Shown here piece by piece: positions 61,101 to 64,000 of a stretch of DNA of 64,000 nt; position 1 is the stretch's first letter, and each line of letters starts with the position of its first letter. The DNA lies in NCBI RefSeq assembly GCF_003987855.1, contig NZ_RXIZ01000013.1:1-64000 (forward strand). The letters run 5' to 3'. The translations under genes and the position numbers were made by a program. The notes below the pieces were generated by a model. It saw only the letters and a list, made by a program, of their open reading frames with translations, made no database searches and was not told where the DNA came from. Source of the stretch: Hyphomicrobium sp. GTDB lineage: Bacteria > Pseudomonadota > Alphaproteobacteria > Rhizobiales > Hyphomicrobiaceae.

Positions 61101-63477
61101 TCGTGTCGAGACGCGTCAGAGTCCAGGTGAGATCGCTCGCGGCTTGCGCCTTTCCGTCGGCGCCGAGAAGCACGACGTTGAATTCGGCGTTCTGGCCTTC
61201 GGGCGCGGACAAGTTGTCAAACAGCGGCTTGATGCCGATGCGCTGGAGTTTGAGGTCGACGGGGAGCGTCAGGTTGCGCTCGATCGTTCGGCCGCCGTCC
61301 TCGCGCAGCTTGACCGTGATCTGCGCTTCGAGCGGCTTCGGCGTCTTGGGCATTTGCGGCAGCGTGATGGGCACAGCGGCCTTGCCGGACTGATCCATGG
61401 CAAGGTTCGCCTGCAGTGCCTGACGCGCGGGGTTCACGAGTTCGTCGGCTTGGCCGAACACGTATCCGGCATAGCCCGGCACGTCCTTGTTGGAGGCGCG
61501 CACGACGACTTCGCCTTCAAGTCCGAGGCCTGCCGCGGGCGGACCGTAGAGATAACGGCCGTCGGCGTTGATCGACTGGTTCTCATCCGGCGACAAGGCC
61601 TTGAGGTCGGACGTGAGCGTCATGTCGAGGCGTTCGGGGACGAAGTCTTCGACGAGGAATGAGCGCTCGGCGATGGGTTCCGCCTTAGGATCGGTATAGA
61701 GCTTCACCCGCCACGTGCCGGTCATCGCCGTCTTGGCGAGCGTCAGGATGCGCGAGCGGCCGCCGAGGCCGGCATCGTTCATCAGGAGGCGGGCCTGCTC
61801 GACGCCGTCGGGCCGGAAGAGCATCAGCGTCGCGGGGATCGCCGACGCCTTGCCGAACTGATCGCGCACCAGCGCCGTCACGTTCACGTCCTCGCCGCCG
61901 CGATAGACACCGCGCTCGGTGTAGATGTAGGCGTCGACCGGGCCGGACGGATCGCGACCCTGCACGCCGCGATCGGAAAGATCGAAGGAGTTGAGCGTCA
62001 GGTCGAGGAAAGCGTATTCGCCTTCGCCTTTCTGAGCGACGAGGATGGCGGGCGCGGCGCCGCCTTCGCCTTTCGTGATCGCCGCATCGAACTTGGCATA
62101 GCCGCGGCCATCGGTCGTCGCCGTTGCCAGGACTTCGTTGTTCTTGGCGATCAGCTTCACGGACGAGCCGCCGATGCCGGTCGCGTCGCTCAAGGAACGA
62201 ACGAAGGCGTGGACGCCGTCATTGCCGGAAAAGGCGGTTAGCCCAAGATCAGAGACGATGAACCACTGCGTGGCGCGTTCGTAGCTTTCCTGCTTCTGCT
62301 TCTCGGATGGCTTGGCGACGATGACGTAGACGCCGGGTTCGAGCTTGCCGGTGGCGTCCGTCACGGGGACGGCCGTGGTCACGTCCTCGTTGAGCTTCGA
62401 GGCGATATCCATCTGGCCCTGGTAGACCTTGATGCCGGAGCGGTCGCGAATGTTGTCGACGTCGTAGCTCGAGAGCTGACGCGCCATGTCGCCGCTCTGC
62501 AGCGTTGTCGCCAGATTGCGGTCGCCGATGCGATAGACTTCGACATCGATCTTGCTGGTGTTGGTCGTGGTGACGGGAATGCCCTGCTGGCCGCGTGAGG
62601 GCAGCACGTAGGCTTTGCCGCCGAAGCGTACGAAAGGCGAGCGATCGGGGATATAGACGGCGATGTCGGACGTCTTCAGCAGCTTTTCGCCGATGTCGGA
62701 CGGAAGTCCGGCACGGATCTGGACCTGATAGCGCTCGCCGTACTTCAGGCCTTCGAGGCAGAGCTGCTTGCCGTCCTGCACAAGGTTCTGCGGGTCCTTG
62801 CCGCCAACCGAGATGAACTTCGCAACATCGGTCTGCGTGCGCGAAAGGTCTTCGGAGAATTGCAGGCAGAGGCGCGGCGGCGTGGCGTCATTGTCGGTCT
62901 TGTAGTCGGTCATGCGGAAGCCGTACTGGCCACGCAGGCGGTCATACATCTCGCGCGTCGTCTGATCGTCGGCGATCGACAGGCTCAAGCTCAACGCGTC
63001 GATGGCGGGACGCCAGTAGGAGCGCGCTTCGAGCGTGCGGCCCAAGACGTAGAGCGCGTGCGCCTTCTCGGCATTGCCGGTCGCGCGCTGATAGCCGGTG
63101 TAGGCGGCGCCGGAGGCATAGATCGCCAGGTCGTAGCGCTCGTTCGAATTGTTGGGGTCCGGCGGGATGGCGATCAGCGCTTCCGCGAGACGCGTCCAGG
63201 CGGCGGAGTCCTGAGCGTTGGCGGAGACGACGTTGGCGAGCGCCCGTGAGGCTGCGCGCGGATCGCTCGCGAAATCTTTCTCGGCCTGCGCCTTGAGCGC
63301 GGCCGGCGACTTGCCGTCCGGTTTCCAGTTCGCCTTGAGATAGGCCTCATAGCGTTTGGCGTCGGCGGCGACGCCCTGATGCAGGAAAGGCTTCGGGTCT
63401 GCACTGGCAGTTGCGAATGTCGCCAGCATGAGAGTGAAAACCGCTGCAAGGCGCGCGAGGAAAAGCATTGGTCGCAT
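58108..63477 (-). CDS. Bacterial alpha-2-macroglobulin family protein (YfhM-like)
   Basis: The 1789-aa protein has a type I signal peptide (MRPMLFLARLAAVFTLMLATFATASADPK), so it is secreted to the periplasm without the lipobox of E. coli YfhM. A run of MG domains precedes the thioester region YPYGCAEQTVSRAMP (CxEQ thioester intact, about residue 1290). A terpenoid-like TED helix region and receptor-like beta domains follow. The protein traps and links attacking proteases as part of envelope protection. With PBP1C it forms the conserved breach-repair pair. The TGATG overlap at 58106-58110 once coupled it to pbpC. Confidence 0.95.
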   Translation of the reverse strand: MRPMLFLARLAAVFTLMLATFATASADPKPFLHQGVAADAKRYEAYLKANWKPDGKSPAALKAQAEKDFASDPRAASRALANVVSANAQDSAAWTRLAEALIAIPPDPNNSNERYDLAIYASGAAYTGYQRATGNAEKAHALYVLGRTLEARSYWRPAIDALSLSLSIADDQTTREMYDRLRGQYGFRMTDYKTDNDATPPRLCLQFSEDLSRTQTDVAKFISVGGKDPQNLVQDGKQLCLEGLKYGERYQVQIRAGLPSDIGEKLLKTSDIAVYIPDRSPFVRFGGKAYVLPSRGQQGIPVTTTNTSKIDVEVYRIGDRNLATTLQSGDMARQLSSYDVDNIRDRSGIKVYQGQMDIASKLNEDVTTAVPVTDATGKLEPGVYVIVAKPSEKQKQESYERATQWFIVSDLGLTAFSGNDGVHAFVRSLSDATGIGGSSVKLIAKNNEVLATATTDGRGYAKFDAAITKGEGGAAPAILVAQKGEGEYAFLDLTLNSFDLSDRGVQGRDPSGPVDAYIYTERGVYRGGEDVNVTALVRDQFGKASAIPATLMLFRPDGVEQARLLMNDAGLGGRSRILTLAKTAMTGTWRVKLYTDPKAEPIAERSFLVEDFVPERLDMTLTSDLKALSPDENQSINADGRYLYGPPAAGLGLEGEVVVRASNKDVPGYAGYVFGQADELVNPARQALQANLAMDQSGKAAVPITLPQMPKTPKPLEAQITVKLREDGGRTIERNLTLPVDLKLQRIGIKPLFDNLSAPEGQNAEFNVVLLGADGKAQAASDLTWTLTRLDTNWQWYRRDGAWTYEAVTVKRKIGSGELAVTAGGAAKISQPIDWGRYRLDIASSAADGPASSIIFNAGWYTAGDNVDSPEQLDVALDKDSYKSGDTAKLRIASKLGGKALVAVLGTGLDLMKEVDIAKGGGEVEIPVDGEWGPGAYATAILYRPMDEGQKRMPSRAIGIRWLPIDQSSKHLKVAVTLPDKVKSGAHVDVPLKVEGLAPGEDARVVVAAVDLGILNLTRFETPAPEKWFSQQQKLAFEIRDFYGKLIDGMHADRGKLRSGGDAGAALQGNPTVETVVSLYSGIVQVKDDGTASVSFDLPDFNGTVRFMAVAWSKDKVGHGSGDLIVRDAVALTVAVPRFMTLGDEVDLGFGIHNVDGPAAPYKLTLSRKAGDDRNETLTPVADKTADLKQGERTMQRILFKPTELGEVTLKAVVTGPNDIAVKREMTFNVFPPAGDIKRTTISSLKPGGKLSVSADLAYDLIPSRTRINMSVGPAARLDVPTLLSQLDRYPYGCAEQTVSRAMPLVVANAVAAQIGLAQDKELKDRVQKAIGRVFEMQDSTGAFGVWGPYSTDLWLTAYVTDFLTRAKEANYDVPRESFNRALDRLQNFIAYASDFEKGGEDRAYALYVLARNGRAPIGDLRYYADERIGRFSTPLAKAQVGAALAMMGDKERAERTFAAALAAMPDTPDSGYRSDYGSTLRDGAALVTLAAETGIAREDQPRLATVIAKAYETRTYTSTQEQAWMLLAAKALNDEVKATTLSIDGKPVNGPLLKGLTPAELKNGALTITNNGDTAVDAVISVIGAALTPEPAVSKGFKIERQAYTVDGKKIDLASLTGGKAKVKQNDRFVMVVKVTSEDPAGRVMVVDRLPAGFEIENPHLVDSGAISGLSWLKSTAEPEHTEFRDDRFVAAFNFANVRTSTSSSSSDAENSDTPDNTSGNSTPESQVVLPDGTTQPKTTAVTATLAYIVRAVTPGTFVHPAATVEDMYRPERYARSAAGTLAVSTKE

Positions 63478-63903
63478 CCTGTTTGAGTGCCTCGATGTCG
63501 GAGCGCACGAGCGGCGAGGGACTTCGCGCTCGGGTTGGCCCGCGCCGGAGTATCTTGAAGCGAGCCTTTGCGGGGAAGCCCAACAAGGCTCAAGGGCCGA
63601 AGCGCGGCGATAAAATTGGAAGTTCCGTTGGTTGCGCGTTCTTGCGGCCTTTTTCCGACATTGCTCCCAGGGCGAAACTTAACACCCCGGCAAAGTGCGG
63701 GGATAAGTTTTTTATCTCGCGGGATATCGGGCCTGACGGCGCGCTGAAACAGGCAGCTGCCGGAAACCGGCCTCGCCGCCCGAATGACAGTTTCCTAACG
63801 GCGCACGCTCAAACGGCGAAAAGATGTAACAGGTCTAAACTTTCCCAAGTCATGACTGTGGCCGGGGCGAGCCCGGCCACAGCAAAAGGAAAGTGGTTTC
63901 GCC
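63478..63903. other. Intergenic region with no convincing gene
   Basis: About 425 bp upstream of the alpha-2-macroglobulin gene. It contains a perfect 11-bp hairpin, CTGTGGCCGGG-GCGAG-CCCGGCCACAG (63856-63882), between two probable minus-strand genes, without a T-run. It could mark the end of the right-hand gene. The ORF at 63468-63962 lacks family features and a ribosome-binding site. Confidence 0.4.
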
Positions 63904-64000
63904 TTAGTGCCGCGGGAGAGGTAGCGGCAGCGCTGCGGGGTCGTCCGACTGCGCGGCGATGATCTCGGGCGAAAGGCGCGGGAGTTTCAGCGGGCGGCCG
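63904..64000 (-). CDS. C-terminal fragment of an unidentified protein
   Basis: On the minus strand the sequence reads GRPLKLPRLSPEIIAAQSDDPAALPLPLPRH and a TAA at 63904-63906, entering from the right edge. The GC-rich third positions look coding, and the ending is unlike random shadow. Too short to assign to a family. A hairpin follows the stop. Confidence 0.4.
   Translation of the reverse strand, partial: GRPLKLPRLSPEIIAAQSDDPAALPLPLPRH

Noticed and set aside
63468-63962. 164-aa plus-strand ORF near the right end
   Set aside because: No recognisable domain or site; it runs antisense through the better minus-strand C-terminal fragment.

Overview
The window is a dense, high-GC chromosomal segment of an alphaproteobacterium, most likely of the order Hyphomicrobiales. 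The markers are GcrA, a RegB/RegA-type redox two-component pair, MmcB, a TIGR02302/DUF4175 protein, the long two-domain dCTP deaminase, a SAM-II riboswitch in front of metZ, and the contiguous order rpsT-dnaA-dnaN-recF-gyrB. A Hyphomicrobium-like host is my best guess; that is inference, because no 16S or tRNA gene lies in the window. I see no prophage, insertion sequence, integron or CRISPR array.

Region by region. 1-5.0 kb: ubiB (cut by the left edge), a small secreted Cys-containing protein and ubiE on the minus strand, mutM on plus, then two tandem paralogous membrane proteins. 5.1-13.9 kb: the replication-initiation neighbourhood, with rpsT, a rhodanese, dnaA, dnaN, recF and gyrB. A frameshifted DUF559 endonuclease lies between dnaN and recF, framed by two REP-like repeats in inverted orientation. 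13.9-19.7 kb: a DUF4112 protein, a CPA2 cation/proton antiporter with an RCK domain, a PBP1A-type peptidoglycan synthase and a YgjP-like metallopeptidase. 19.8-27.8 kb: SCO1/SenC with RegB and RegA, MmcB, a Lon-like ATPase without a protease domain coupled to a USP-like protein, PPK2 and GcrA.

27.8-36.7 kb: an amino-acid biosynthesis block. An unusually structured leader precedes argD-argF-hslO (plus). An EF-hand lipoprotein stands alone on minus. A SAM-II riboswitch and a hairpin precede metZ-apaG-argE (minus). dcd follows on plus. 36.7-41.9 kb: a divergent ArsR/SDR pair with a visible operator, an HU-like protein, the dapD-membrane protein-dapE operon and a small duplicated Lys/Ala/Ser-rich protein. 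42.1-47.2 kb: TlpA, argH-lptM-lysA, and an XRE/VWA pair behind a possibly leaderless, self-controlled promoter. 47.2-64 kb: an EAL-PAS protein, the large DUF4175 membrane protein, a LysR regulator with a tiny ORF beside it, an LpxQ-like outer-membrane barrel, a PHB-depolymerase-like lipoprotein, a Pcm-like methyltransferase, pbpC and an alpha-2-macroglobulin. A REP-like element has inserted at the pbpC start.

Functional themes are replication start-up, arginine/lysine/methionine synthesis (argD, argF, argE, argH, dapD, dapE, lysA, metZ), envelope building and defence (PBP1A, PBP1C, alpha-2-macroglobulin, LptM, barrel protein), and redox/energy signalling (SCO1, RegBA, PPK2, TlpA, EAL). Most genes are ordinary core genes. 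The parts worth a second look are the leaders and junctions (dnaA, argD, metZ, the 51.6 kb small ORF, the pbpC start), the REP-framed endonuclease, and the protease-less Lon-like/USP-like pair. All identities come from reading the sequence and recalling families; no search was run.
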